Assembly: GCA_016782865.1 (NCBI GenBank)
Contig: JADHXR010000077.1
Coordinates: 1-35,924, forward strand
DNA length: 35,924 nt
Source: Phycisphaerae bacterium
GTDB taxonomy: Bacteria > Planctomycetota > Phycisphaerae > Sedimentisphaerales > Anaerobacaceae
Direction: 5' to 3'
Position numbers and translations under genes: made by a program. Below are positions 26,581 to 34,810 of this stretch, piece by piece. The notes below the pieces were generated by a model, which worked only from the letters and a program-made list of their open reading frames with translations, had not been told where the DNA came from and made no database searches. How positions within the stretch are numbered: the stretch's first letter is position 1; every line of letters begins with the position of its first letter.

Positions 26581-27651
26581 TCAGAACCACTGGCGCTTGC
26601 GGTCTTTCGATTCGGCGATGGTCTTTAGTGTAAGCGCCACGTCTTCCTGCACCTGAAAGTCAAACATGCCCAGACAGATGAAGTCCGCTCCGCTGGAATA
26701 CGCCAACTTCAGCCCTTCTTCGACGTCGATCGCGCCTGCGGCCAGAACCTTGAAGGCGATCCAGGGCACCTTTACATCCTGCATAAACTCCACGGTCTTC
26801 TCGTAATCGTGGCAGAACATATTGTCGTGGTATTCGGCGTGATCTTCGGACTCTTTCTCGAACATCTCTATAAACCGCCTTTTGGCCTCCGGATGAGCAG
26901 ACCAGTACCGGTCATGGTGGAGGGTCTTCATATAGAAGTCGGGTTTGAGCCCCTCCCTTTCGCAAAACTCTATGGGTTCGAGCCGATGCGCACAGATGCC
27001 CACGGGAATGCCATACTTCCTCATGATCTCGTAGGCCTTGATGATGTTGTCCTTCTTGTTCTGATGATACCAGATGTCGCTTGCGCCCCCCCACAGGTAG
27101 GCTGCCGAGGCGCCCAGCTCGAGATGCTCGGCCAGCAGGCTCTCGTACTTGTTGATGTCGGTGGTGATTACGTCGGCGAGCCATTTCATTTGGCCGCCCC
27201 ACTCGTCCCAGTATTTCGACAACCTGAAACGCTTGAAGTTGTGGTTCTTCAAAACGATCCCGTTGATCCCATGTTCCTCGCACAGTTTGAGGGTCATCAG
27301 AACACGCTGCTCGGTATTATAGTGAGTCGCCAGGGTGCGTACATAGTCCAGATCTCTGGCGTGCATGTTCATGCTTATCAGATTGCTGCCGCTCATAAGA
27401 CGTCCAAAAGTGAGATTGCCGATCTTCCCGACGGGCATCTTCTTGCGCTTGGCCGCCACTTTCGGCTCGTCCAGATCCAGGTCCCTCAGTCTGACGTACT
27501 CCCGTATATCTGATTCCGTCGCAAGAGTCGGAGCCGTTGAAGCATCGGCTCTCTCTTTCGATCTTCCACTCGTGGTGGAGTTTGAAGCCATACCGACCAG
27601 GGGTAGCGTACCCAAGGTCCCCAGTAGTTCTCTGCGATTTGTGAGTTTCAT
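26581..27651 (-). CDS. Tat-type exported TIM-barrel-like protein of unknown function (paralogue B)
   Basis: A 356-residue paralogue of the protein at 20523-21518. The leader NRRELLGTLGTLPLVGMA is Tat-like though less canonical. Shared landmarks include GKIGNLTFGRLMSGSNL, THYNTEQRVL, AAYLWGG, GICAHRLEP, DFYMKTLHHDRYWSA, WIAFKVLAAGAI and GADFICLGMFDF, which fit a beta/alpha barrel. It differs in an extra segment (about 245-275, MFEKESEDHAEYHDNM) and a longer linker after the signal. It is the third gene of an operon: its ATG overlaps the stop of the YbdK-like gene by 4 bp, with GGGAG upstream. The enzyme activity is unknown; context with an amidohydrolase and a carboxylate-amine ligase suggests an amide or amino-acid conjugate, which is inference. 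Confidence 0.82.
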   Translation of the reverse strand: MKLTNRRELLGTLGTLPLVGMASNSTTSGRSKERADASTAPTLATESDIREYVRLRDLDLDEPKVAAKRKKMPVGKIGNLTFGRLMSGSNLISMNMHARDLDYVRTLATHYNTEQRVLMTLKLCEEHGINGIVLKNHNFKRFRLSKYWDEWGGQMKWLADVITTDINKYESLLAEHLELGASAAYLWGGASDIWYHQNKKDNIIKAYEIMRKYGIPVGICAHRLEPIEFCEREGLKPDFYMKTLHHDRYWSAHPEAKRRFIEMFEKESEDHAEYHDNMFCHDYEKTVEFMQDVKVPWIAFKVLAAGAIDVEEGLKLAYSSGADFICLGMFDFQVQEDVALTLKTIAESKDRKRQWF

Positions 27652-28808
27652 CGAACATCTCCCATCTTTTCTTGCCCGGTTACGCCGAGACGTTCCTTCC
27701 CCAGCGTTCGTTTTGCAATCTCCAATTCCAGCGCCCGCAGGTCCCCGCCAAGTTTCTCACAGGTCCTGATTTGCCACTCAGCCTCCGTGCCCTCTTCGAG
27801 CATCTCTCGTGCAAAGTCTATGTGCGACGTCGAACCGAGTTCCTCGGCCTTGGGGCTAACGATATCGATCAATCTTTCGATCTGCTCGCGCATCGAGAGA
27901 ATCTCACCGGTCTGAGGTTCCAATATCTTGCCGTCCAGGCCGTGCCGTATCGCCTTCCAACGGTTCTGATCTATATGCGCCGGATTCAGCTTGCTCGGCG
28001 CGGCACCGGCGTTGAATTTGTCCTGGTACATCGCCATGGCTGCTTGTGTGATCGCCGCCAGTGCCGCCAGACGTCGAACATCAGTGGGCAGATCGAGCAC
28101 TCTCAGCTCGACCGTCCCCAACGGAGGCTGAGGCCTGATCGACCACCACAGGTCTCCCGGCGCCGTGACATCACCGGCGGCAAGCAGTTGCTCGTAAAAG
28201 GCCTCCAGGGCCGCAAAGTCATCGAACTCGGGCGGCATGAATGTGCGCGGCATCGAGCCGAACAGAAGTGTCCTGGTCGAAGCAAGCCCGGTTGGGCGGC
28301 CCTCGAAGTATGGCGAATTGGCCGACAGCGCCAGCAAAGGATAGGCCCATCTTCGCATCTCGTACATTGCGTACATCGCGCTTTCGACGCTCTTGGTCCC
28401 AACGTGCACATGCAGACCGAAAGCAATCATTCTCTGAGCCGAATACACGCACTCGCGAGCCACCCATTTGTAGTGCTCGCTTGGGACGATGGTCTGGGCC
28501 CGCCAATCGGAAAATGCATGGCTTCCCGCCGCGGCTAATCCGACGCCAACCTTCTCGCAGGCCTGTGCAAGCTCGCGTCTGGCGCCGGCAACATTGTCAA
28601 CAAGCTCGTCAATGGTCCTGCAAACAGCGCTGTTGTGCTCGAGCACGGAATCGAAAAGCTCATAGCAGACCGAACCGCACATCCGTTCGTTGAGGTTATC
28701 GAACACTTGATCCACACGCGGGGCAAGCTCACCAGTCGCAGCGTCAATAAGATGAAATTCCTGCTCGACACCCACAGTTGGATAGTCATTTTCTACAAAA
28801 CCTCTCAT
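27648..28808 (-). CDS. YbdK/GCS2-type carboxylate-amine ligase
   Basis: A 386-residue ATP-dependent ligase of the glutamate-cysteine ligase 2 (YbdK) family, which couples a carboxylate, often glutamate, to an amine in the cytoplasm. PTVGVEQEFHLID near the N-terminus supplies the metal-binding glutamates. FGLHVHVG, SANSPYFEGRPTGLASTR and TVELRVLDLPTDV are family motifs. Length is normal. The start at 28808 is chosen over 28850 because the conserved region begins there, a GGGGGG run precedes it, and it then overlaps the upstream stop by 4 bp (ATGA). Its own stop overlaps the next start in the same way. YbdK of E. coli has only weak glutamate-cysteine ligase activity, so the true substrate is open. 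Confidence 0.9.
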   Translation of the reverse strand: MRGFVENDYPTVGVEQEFHLIDAATGELAPRVDQVFDNLNERMCGSVCYELFDSVLEHNSAVCRTIDELVDNVAGARRELAQACEKVGVGLAAAGSHAFSDWRAQTIVPSEHYKWVARECVYSAQRMIAFGLHVHVGTKSVESAMYAMYEMRRWAYPLLALSANSPYFEGRPTGLASTRTLLFGSMPRTFMPPEFDDFAALEAFYEQLLAAGDVTAPGDLWWSIRPQPPLGTVELRVLDLPTDVRRLAALAAITQAAMAMYQDKFNAGAAPSKLNPAHIDQNRWKAIRHGLDGKILEPQTGEILSMREQIERLIDIVSPKAEELGSTSHIDFAREMLEEGTEAEWQIRTCEKLGGDLRALELEIAKRTLGKERLGVTGQEKMGDVR

Positions 28809-29980
28809 CCGTGAAATCCCCCCATGCAAACTCGAATGGTCATTCCGCAAAGCATCAGCATCGCCGTCCTGAGCGCATCGTCGTTGAAGTCAAAGTCCGC
28901 CCGGTGAAGGCCGGGACAGTCTAAACCAACCCCCACCCGAAACAACAGTCCCGGAACATGATCAAGATACCTCCCAAAATCCTCCGATCCCATGCTCGGC
29001 GATTCGAGTTCCACCACTTTGTCGGCACCGAGCAGTTCGACGCCGACTTCTCTGAAAATCCCGTACAATCGCTTGTCCACGATCACGGCAGGACTCATCG
29101 CATCGAAGCTGACCTTGCCTTGCAGGCCCAATTGCCCACACGCATCTTCGACGCGTGAGACAATTTCGTCTACTGTCCTGGCGCGAATCTGTGGATTCAA
29201 CGCCCGCACGGTGCCGGAGAGCTTGCCGCTGCCGGCGATTATGTTCGCCTGCTTGCCCACTCGCGCCGTACATAAGCTGACGATCCGCTCGTGATTGTCG
29301 AGTTTGCTCAGCACGTCCACCACTCGGGCGATTCCCATCAGAGGATTGCGAGCCAGCTGAGGTCGGGCGCCGTGCCCTCCCTTGCCGCTGACTTTGACAG
29401 TCAACACATCGCACGAGGCCATTATTGTCCCTTGCCGGCACGCAACCGTATCAGCCGGCAGGCCGGGCCACGCATGAACGCCCAGAATGGCATCGGGAAG
29501 ATCAGGCTCCAGAATGCCGCTGTCAATCATCGCCGCGGCACCCTCGCATATCTCTTCGGCAGGCTGGAAGATAAATCGCACCTTGCCCGCCAACCGATCG
29601 CGCATCTGCGCCAGCACGCGCGCCGTGCCCACGAGCGATGCAGCATGCCCGTCATGACCGCAGCAATGTGAGTACCCCTCATTTTCGGAGGCATAATCGA
29701 CGCCGGTGGACTCTTTGAGTGGAAGGGCGTCCATGTCGGCGCGCAAGGCTATATATGCCCCCGGACGCCCCGTCACAAGATCCGCGACTATCCCGGTCTC
29801 ACCGACGTCAGTGCGGACCTCTAAATCGAGCCTGCCCAGTTCTTCGGCGATGAGCGATGCCGTTCTTTTCTCACTGAAGCCCGGCTCCGGAATCCGGTGC
29901 AGCCTGTGGCGAAGCTCAACAATGTAATCAGTCTGGGCGTCAACAAGCTCAGCAATATTTGCGAGTATTCTGTCCGTCAT
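28805..29980 (-). CDS. M20 family amidohydrolase (hippurate/IAA-amino acid hydrolase-like)
   Basis: A 391-residue metal-dependent amidohydrolase of peptidase family M20, subfamily D-like, cleaving N-acyl amino acids or related amides; no signal peptide, so cytoplasmic. RADMDALP carries the first metal aspartate, HCCGHDGHAASL the cysteine/histidine site, FQPAEEICEGA the catalytic and metal glutamates, and GVHAWPG and SMGSEDFG the remaining ligands. The small lid domain (VLTVKVSGKGGHGARP) is typical. First gene of a three-gene operon: its TGA overlaps the YbdK start. No strong promoter box was recognised upstream. The pairing of an amide-forming and an amide-cleaving enzyme in one transcript is notable. 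Confidence 0.93.
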   Translation of the reverse strand: MTDRILANIAELVDAQTDYIVELRHRLHRIPEPGFSEKRTASLIAEELGRLDLEVRTDVGETGIVADLVTGRPGAYIALRADMDALPLKESTGVDYASENEGYSHCCGHDGHAASLVGTARVLAQMRDRLAGKVRFIFQPAEEICEGAAAMIDSGILEPDLPDAILGVHAWPGLPADTVACRQGTIMASCDVLTVKVSGKGGHGARPQLARNPLMGIARVVDVLSKLDNHERIVSLCTARVGKQANIIAGSGKLSGTVRALNPQIRARTVDEIVSRVEDACGQLGLQGKVSFDAMSPAVIVDKRLYGIFREVGVELLGADKVVELESPSMGSEDFGRYLDHVPGLLFRVGVGLDCPGLHRADFDFNDDALRTAMLMLCGMTIRVCMGGFHG

Positions 29981-30423
29981 GGTCGCTGGTCACATGCTGG
30001 CCCGACAGTCTCGTCATCGCAGCACCAGTATAGCCATATTGACCCGAGATTCACCGTCTTTCGCAGTTCAACAAGTTCTTCGGTCTTTCGGTTCTCCAAT
30101 AATATCGAAATCCTGCGCCCTATGCAACCAACTGAAGAAACTGTTTGCAAACTAAGGACGGCAGTCAGGGCCTGAACAGCTCAGGACTGCGGACCTGGGC
30201 ATTGGGAGGCTGCCGATTTCCCTGAAACTGACGAGCCGGCGGTCTTTGGCAGCGGGCAGAGGAACCTATCGGGAACAAGGGCAGACCGCAAGTGCTTGGG
30301 CGAAGGGCAGAACGCCAGCTTCCTTGACGGACATGTGGAACGGTGCCATTTCAATCCCCGAGGTGAATCGCCTGAATACGAAGGGGCCGACGGTCGAACC
30401 GTTGCGGGCTAGAACTCAGGATC
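29981..30423. other. Intergenic region with a decayed pilin tail
   Basis: The left part (29981-30175) shows no gene and should contain the promoter of the M20 operon, which could not be located with confidence. The right part holds the plus-strand remnant of a pilin described separately at 30176-30412. Confidence 0.5.
30176..30412 (+). pseudogene. Remnant of a prepilin-like gene (C-terminal tail)
   Basis: A 78-codon open stretch without a start codon or prepilin leader contains GQNASFLDGHVERCHFNP, closely matching the conserved C-terminal GGQN..FLDGHVE motif of planctomycete H-X9-DG pilins. The histidine expected nine residues before DG is replaced by leucine. It lies downstream of no promoter and points toward the intact minus-strand pilin at 30424. 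Best read as the last piece of a lost pilin gene of the opposite orientation. Confidence 0.6.
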
Positions 30424-31263
30424 TCACTTCGGCCAGGCCAGAGGAAAGCTATCCATCCTGGAAGCCGGCGCGACGTGGCCGTCTGCAAATGCACAGTTTC
30501 CCTTACCAGCGATACGATTACCGCTTGGTGCGTTATGGAAGCCCGCAATGATGTCCGTGAACGTGCCTATACCGTCGGGCCCGGGCTTAACGTTCCATGC
30601 GCTGCCCATTCGCTCAACCCAGATTGGGGCTTCGCTTGACGGCCAAACGGGGAACAGCGCCGTGTCGTTCAGGCCCTGTGTGTTGAAACCCGGCTCAACA
30701 AAGGGACCCTCATCGGCGAACGTAAATGTGTTTGCTGGATCTCTGACGTTCGTAAGCTTGTGTACAAGCGGGTTACAGGGGCTGTTCTTAGGACCCAAAT
30801 ATGCATTCTGAGTGTAGTTCATCCACGGATTGTAGTTTGTCACATTAGTGGCTATGTCGTCGTCGAAGTCGCTGTGATTATAGCCGGATTTTGCCAGGCG
30901 CCTAAAGGTTGGGCAGACAAGTGACCGCACATTGGACAAATATGTGAAGAAGGTGCTTCCATATTCCGGGTGATACCTCAGATTAACATCCTCATTACAC
31001 CAGCGACGATGGGTGCTGACATCGCCTGGCAGAAGTTCATTTGTGCGAAAATAGCAACTCCGCGGCCCCGGGAATCCCTCATCGTACTCCTGGGCGTACA
31101 TCTGAACGGCCAGTGTGAAACCCTTCAGGTTTCCCTGGCATGTCGCAGATTGGGCCTGTTCCTTTGCCTTTCGCAGCGCCGGCATCAATACCGCCATCAG
31201 AACGGCGATAACTGCTATGACAACCAGAAGCTCTATCAGAGTAAATGCTCGCGATCTGGACAT
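30424..31263 (-). CDS. Type II/IV prepilin-like protein
   Basis: A 279-residue pseudopilin-like protein. MSRSRAFTLIELLVVIAVIA is the prepilin peptidase site and hydrophobic helix, with glutamate at +5; the MPALRKAKEQAQSATC segment matches the pilins at 7672 and 8608. The tail GNCAFADGHVAPAS has the DGH part of H-X9-DG, but isoleucine replaces the histidine nine residues earlier. The start has AGGAG eight bases upstream and a good promoter at 31323-31351. It is a stand-alone gene next to the third sulfatase. Role in secretion or surface fibres is inferred only from the leader. Confidence 0.9.
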   Translation of the reverse strand: MSRSRAFTLIELLVVIAVIAVLMAVLMPALRKAKEQAQSATCQGNLKGFTLAVQMYAQEYDEGFPGPRSCYFRTNELLPGDVSTHRRWCNEDVNLRYHPEYGSTFFTYLSNVRSLVCPTFRRLAKSGYNHSDFDDDIATNVTNYNPWMNYTQNAYLGPKNSPCNPLVHKLTNVRDPANTFTFADEGPFVEPGFNTQGLNDTALFPVWPSSEAPIWVERMGSAWNVKPGPDGIGTFTDIIAGFHNAPSGNRIAGKGNCAFADGHVAPASRMDSFPLAWPK

Positions 31264-31322
31264 AACTTCTCTCCTAAAATGTCAGCAACTGATGGACAAT
31301 CTGATTTCCACCGACAGAAATG

Positions 31323-31351
31323 ATTATACTCGATCACCCAGTATCATTCAA
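31323..31351 (-). promoter_or_regulatory. Sigma70 promoter of the minus-strand pilin gene
   Basis: On the minus strand TTGAAT (31351-31346) is followed after 17 bp by a perfect TATAAT (31328-31323), giving a leader of about 50 nt before the ATG at 31263. The arrangement mirrors the promoter of the pilin at 7672. Confidence 0.7.
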
Positions 31352-31456
31352 CTCAAATGACAACTGCAAGACACGGGCGAGTCACTTAGCGTCAAGGGGA
31401 GTTACCTCTGCTTGACTGAAAAGAGCAGGGCATCGGTTCTGCCATTATTCAACTGG

Positions 31457-31636
31457 CTACCCAAGCCGCCCACCAAGGCTCCTGGCCCAGGTGTCGGGAA
31501 TCGCTCCAGCCAGTCGTGTCTTAATAGCGTTATAAGCAGGATTCGAGGCGATGTTGTCCTGATATGCTGGGTGGCTCAGGCAAGGCAACAGCGCAAACTC
31601 CGTCACAAAACCCCGGAAGATGAAATGAGATACGAT
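31457..31636 (-). pseudogene. Possible C-terminal remnant of an unidentified protein
   Basis: A 59-codon open stretch bounded by stops reads, in part, LPCLSHPAYQDNIASNPAYN and AIKTRLAGAIPDTWARSLGG, a regular amphipathic-looking protein tail with no start codon or ribosome-binding site. It sits immediately downstream of the third sulfatase gene on the same strand. It resembles the closing helices of a sulfatase or similar enzyme, but I do not recognise the family. Confidence 0.25.
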
Positions 31637-31672
31637 TCACATGTTGTCAACGTTGGGTCAAGAAATTTCTGA

Positions 31673-33229
31673 TTACAGGCTTCCAACCGGGGCCTTCGGG
31701 GCTTGCGGCCAAGGGGTCTCTCCGGGAGCCCATTCCTTCGGCTGCGTTGCTCGGATCCTGTCCACGGCCTTCTTCAACCATTCTGGCGGGTTCTTGTTCT
31801 CTTCGATTCCATAGACGTAAGGCAGCGGCGGGTCCATCAGCAGCGGCTTGTCTCCCAGCGGGGGACGTTCGGCGTCAACTTCCATAAGGCGGGCACGAAG
31901 AGCCTTGACAATGCCCGGATGCCGGGCGGCGACGTCGGTCGTCTCGTAGGGATCTTTCTTGATGTTGTAAAGGAGCTTGCCCATGAGCTTGTAATCGCCC
32001 TTGCGGATAGTGGGGATGCGGACGCTTTTGCTAACTTCGAATATGATTTCATCGCGCGGACTGTCTTGGCCGCCGAATAACATGCCGGTCATATCGAGAC
32101 CGTCGACCGGCAGTTCCTGCTCGTGGCGGCCGCCGGCGACGGTGATGAAGGTCGTGAAAAAATCGGCAATGAACATCATCCCGCCGTTGGTGGTGCCCGG
32201 CTTGATGCGCCCCGGCCAGCGAACTACGCAGGGTACGCGCACGCCACCCTCGAACGTAGTATTCTTCGTGCCGCGATAGGGCTTGTTCATCTGCTCGGTG
32301 AGCCCCCCATTGTCGTTGGCAAAGACAAGCAATGTGTTGCCGGTAAAGCCGTTCTCGTCGAGTGCGGCAACGATGCGCCCCACTGCGTCATCGAAACACT
32401 TTAGAGCGGCCTCGCGGGCAGGGTACTTTTCCGTGTATCGGGGGATGCGATTAATCGGCCCGTGAACGGCATTGAACGGGACATAAAGAAAGAACGGCTT
32501 GTCTTTGCTCTGCCCGCCGATGACGCGCTCGGTTTCCGCGGCGATAAGGTCGGTGGCATAGCCCTGCTCCTGGATTGGCTGTTCATTGCGGTGCCAGTCG
32601 TACACTACAAAACGCGCCGGCGCATTGTGAGGGATCGTCTTGTCGTAGTAGTCGATGCCCCAGGCGTAATGGCCGTATTGGTGCATGAAACCCCGCTGCA
32701 TCGGCAGGTGTTCCTTGAGCCATTCGCCTGCGTGCCATTTCCCGATGATCGCGGTGAAGTATCCCGCTTCCTTGAGAGCCTCGGCGATGGTTCGCTCCTT
32801 CGTGTCCAGAGCATGGATACGGCGAGTGGGAACGCCATCGTCGTTATGGGCGAGAGTCAGGCCGAGTTTTTCGAGATAGCTGGGTTTGCCGAAGTCTTCG
32901 CTGCGCCAGTCCATCCAACTGCGGAACGCGTAGCGACCTGTCAGGAAGGCCGCGCGTGTCGGCGAGCAGACCGAGTGGGTGTAGAACTGCGTGAGCCTGA
33001 GACCCTCAGATGCGAGCCGGTCGATGTTGGGGGTGAATTCGGGATTGCCGCCGTTGAACCCAGGCTCGGCCCAGCCCATATCATCGCTGAGAATGAAGAC
33101 GATATTGGGTCTGGAGCCGGCGAGTTGCCCTCCAGTTCGACTCTTCTTTGCATTGTAGTTCGCTGCGCAGCCGGTAAACAGGGCCGTCGCCACAGCCGCT
33201 GTGGATCTTAGAAACTGTCTTCTGTTCAT
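31673..33229 (-). CDS. S1-type arylsulfatase, Tat-exported lipoprotein
   Basis: A 518-residue sulfatase. The leader combines NRRQFLRSTAAVATALFTGC: twin-arginine motif and lipobox-like LFTGC, suggesting a Tat-exported lipoprotein. FILSDDMGWAEPGFNGG provides the first metal aspartates, CSPTRAAFLTGRY the catalytic cysteine to be converted to formylglycine, and GKWHAGEW and FANDNGGLTEQMNKPYRG the other conserved active-site segments. Arylsulfatase A/B-like in layout; substrate unknown. The start at 33229 is chosen because GGAGAT lies just upstream and the Tat motif begins there; the frame is open 18 codons further. It follows the truncated GH97 gene by 50 bp and may share its transcript. Confidence 0.95.
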   Translation of the reverse strand: MNRRQFLRSTAAVATALFTGCAANYNAKKSRTGGQLAGSRPNIVFILSDDMGWAEPGFNGGNPEFTPNIDRLASEGLRLTQFYTHSVCSPTRAAFLTGRYAFRSWMDWRSEDFGKPSYLEKLGLTLAHNDDGVPTRRIHALDTKERTIAEALKEAGYFTAIIGKWHAGEWLKEHLPMQRGFMHQYGHYAWGIDYYDKTIPHNAPARFVVYDWHRNEQPIQEQGYATDLIAAETERVIGGQSKDKPFFLYVPFNAVHGPINRIPRYTEKYPAREAALKCFDDAVGRIVAALDENGFTGNTLLVFANDNGGLTEQMNKPYRGTKNTTFEGGVRVPCVVRWPGRIKPGTTNGGMMFIADFFTTFITVAGGRHEQELPVDGLDMTGMLFGGQDSPRDEIIFEVSKSVRIPTIRKGDYKLMGKLLYNIKKDPYETTDVAARHPGIVKALRARLMEVDAERPPLGDKPLLMDPPLPYVYGIEENKNPPEWLKKAVDRIRATQPKEWAPGETPWPQAPKAPVGSL

Positions 33230-33279
33230 CGTATCTCCAGGCAAGAAAACGAAAGTTCTACAGATTCCTGAGACTATTG

Positions 33280-34170
33280 TCAATGTTGCGCATCGGGGAA
33301 CAAGCCGTCATCAGGCGGTTCGCACAGATTGGAGATCATATCCGAATTGACCAGATCATGGAGGTTTTCAGTGATAATGGTGACACGCCATGGTGAGACA
33401 ATCGGCCCGTCCGAAACGAACCCCTCAGGATCATCTTCGAAGGCTGACTCAAGGGTGCGCGTACTTGTGGGTCTTAGAGTCATACCGCTGTAGTTGTACA
33501 AACCGGCTTCACTCAGCAGGGCGTATCGGCCTTGCGGCAATTCCGCCGTGACCGGACAACCCAAAAAGACAGGGCGCTTGCCCTGGCGCACTTCTCTTTC
33601 CAAGGGGATGTCCTCCGGTCTGCTTTGATTGTACACACCCTCATAGCTGTCCGTATTCGTTTGATACCATACGCAAGTCCCCTGGGGTAATTGCCAAGAG
33701 GTAGCCTCACGATCGATCCGACGGCTGCCGGTGCCCGGTATTCGATAACGATAGGCAACTCCGTCATCAAAGACTCGCACCTCCAGAATCCAGGTCAAGC
33801 CGCGGTCCTGATGGAAAACCGGAACGTCGTATGCATTGCAGCGATTTACAGAGCGGTTCTTCACACCACGCCAAGGATAACTCGTGGAGATTCTCTTGCG
33901 TTTGGGAGGTTTCGTTTTCACCTTTGATCCCAAAGTCTGGCCATCCACCGTAACGCCGAGCGCAGAGGTTTCAATCACCGTGGCCCCTCCATGTGTCAGA
34001 CGATAAGCCAGTTGCCCCTCCGTGTCAGCAAAGACACACGCCTTGATTTGACCATTGGGACTGGGCAGACAGACCTCGTCTTGGGCGATGCTTGCAGCGG
34101 ACAAGAACATCATGAGTATGCCAAGGCTAACGTACGTTCTGACAAGCCGGTTTAAGTGTTGATTCTTCAT
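33280..34170 (-). CDS. GH97 N-terminal domain only (truncated alpha-glucosidase/galactosidase-like)
   Basis: A 296-residue exported protein (signal SLGILMMFLSAASIAQ) matching the N-terminal beta-sandwich of glycoside hydrolase family 97: SPNGQIKACVF at its start, SYPWRGVKNRSVNRCNAYDV, VYRYRIPG-like VAYRYRIPGTGS, and RPTSTRTLESAFEDDPEGFV. It ends NSDMISNLCEPPDDGLFPDAQH, exactly where normal GH97 enzymes (about 650-700 residues) run on into the catalytic barrel. No GH97 catalytic sequence was found downstream; the sulfatase begins 50 bp later. It is either a pseudogene cut by a deletion or a free-standing sugar-binding domain. ATG is preceded by AGGA. Confidence 0.8.
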   Translation of the reverse strand: MKNQHLNRLVRTYVSLGILMMFLSAASIAQDEVCLPSPNGQIKACVFADTEGQLAYRLTHGGATVIETSALGVTVDGQTLGSKVKTKPPKRKRISTSYPWRGVKNRSVNRCNAYDVPVFHQDRGLTWILEVRVFDDGVAYRYRIPGTGSRRIDREATSWQLPQGTCVWYQTNTDSYEGVYNQSRPEDIPLEREVRQGKRPVFLGCPVTAELPQGRYALLSEAGLYNYSGMTLRPTSTRTLESAFEDDPEGFVSDGPIVSPWRVTIITENLHDLVNSDMISNLCEPPDDGLFPDAQH

Positions 34171-34181
34171 GTCGAAAATCC

Positions 34182-34211
34182 TGCATACTATGGTCTATAT
34201 ATCTTTGTCAA
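34182..34211 (-). promoter_or_regulatory. Possible promoter of the GH97N-sulfatase unit
   Basis: On the minus strand a perfect TTGACA (34211-34206) is followed after 18 bp by TATGCA (34187-34182). The -10 is weak and lies only about 12 bp from the ATG at 34170, so the leader would be very short. Confidence 0.35.
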
Positions 34212-34247
34212 TTTGCACCGAATTGACTATTTCCACAAGAAAAAACT

Positions 34248-34413
34248 CTAGGCTTTGTCGGAAGACTCCGTCGTCGGCCCGAGAGCGAGCGGTTTTTAGT
34301 CTGGCAAGGACGGCGAAGCAGGCGATATTGGTTGTATCGTCGATGGAGCCGGACGCCGTCCAGACTAAAAACAAGCCGCTCGAAGCCAGATCGAGTTTTC
34401 CGACAAAGCCTAG
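34248..34413. repeat. Dispersed hairpin repeat, copy 2, with perfect 16-bp terminal inverted repeats
   Basis: A 166-bp element, second copy of the repeat at 22253-22413. It begins CTAGGCTTTGTCGGAA and ends with the exact reverse complement, TTCCGACAAAGCCTAG. Further inward, CGAGCGG pairs with CCGCTCG, TTTTTAGTCT (34293-34302) with AGACTAAAAA (34362-34371), GGACGGCG with CGCCGTCC, and GGCGATA with TATCGTC around the centre, so most of the element can form one long hairpin. There is no transposase. It may be a MITE or palindromic repeat, or encode a structured RNA. Confidence 0.85.
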
Positions 34414-34537
34414 TGTCCCGGGCAAGAATTGGCGATATCATAAGAGTCACCAGGATCTGCAGAGTGAGCTTCAACGCTTTTTGGATTCTCTTGCGCCGCT
34501 TCATAACAGACCGGTATTTCCCATATCGAAGGCTTGA

Positions 34538-34777
34538 TTACGCCACTGGGCCTTCCAAAACCATGATAATATCAGAATCTTCTTTCAGAGACAATTGCCG
34601 AGATGGCCACCGCGTACCGTACAAATACTCATCAACATCCAAGCCATTGCTCTCTGGCAAGTTAACAGTGATATTTTCGTCGGCAATCTGGCGAAACTTG
34701 AAGTGACAGGCTTCGCTCCACTGGGAGCCAACAGCCCCAGTTCCGCTAGGGACCACATCATCCTGCGCTAAGCCCAC
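34538..34777 (-). CDS. Hypothetical small protein or remnant
   Basis: A 79-codon frame from GTG without a clear ribosome-binding site. The second half (ITVNLPESNGLDVDEYLYG, LSLKEDSDIIMVLEGPVA) has a protein-like, acidic composition. I do not recognise a family. It lies between repeat copy 2 and the DUF6868-like gene in AT-rich sequence and could be the end of a lost gene. Confidence 0.3.
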   Translation of the reverse strand: MGLAQDDVVPSGTGAVGSQWSEACHFKFRQIADENITVNLPESNGLDVDEYLYGTRWPSRQLSLKEDSDIIMVLEGPVA

Positions 34778-34810
34778 ACTACTACTCTTTTGAAGCCGCC
34801 CGGCTCCAAC

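Larger units (their letters stand above)
31264..31672. other. Intergenic region with pilin promoter and an orphan reading frame
   Basis: It contains the promoter of the pilin gene (31323-31351) and a minus-strand open stretch (31457-31636) that looks like the end of a lost protein. Nothing else was recognised. Confidence 0.5.
34171..34537. other. Intergenic region with promoter and hairpin repeat copy 2
   Basis: No protein gene is supported; short frames are translations of the repeat at 34248-34413. The left edge holds a possible promoter for the GH97-sulfatase unit. Confidence 0.6.
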
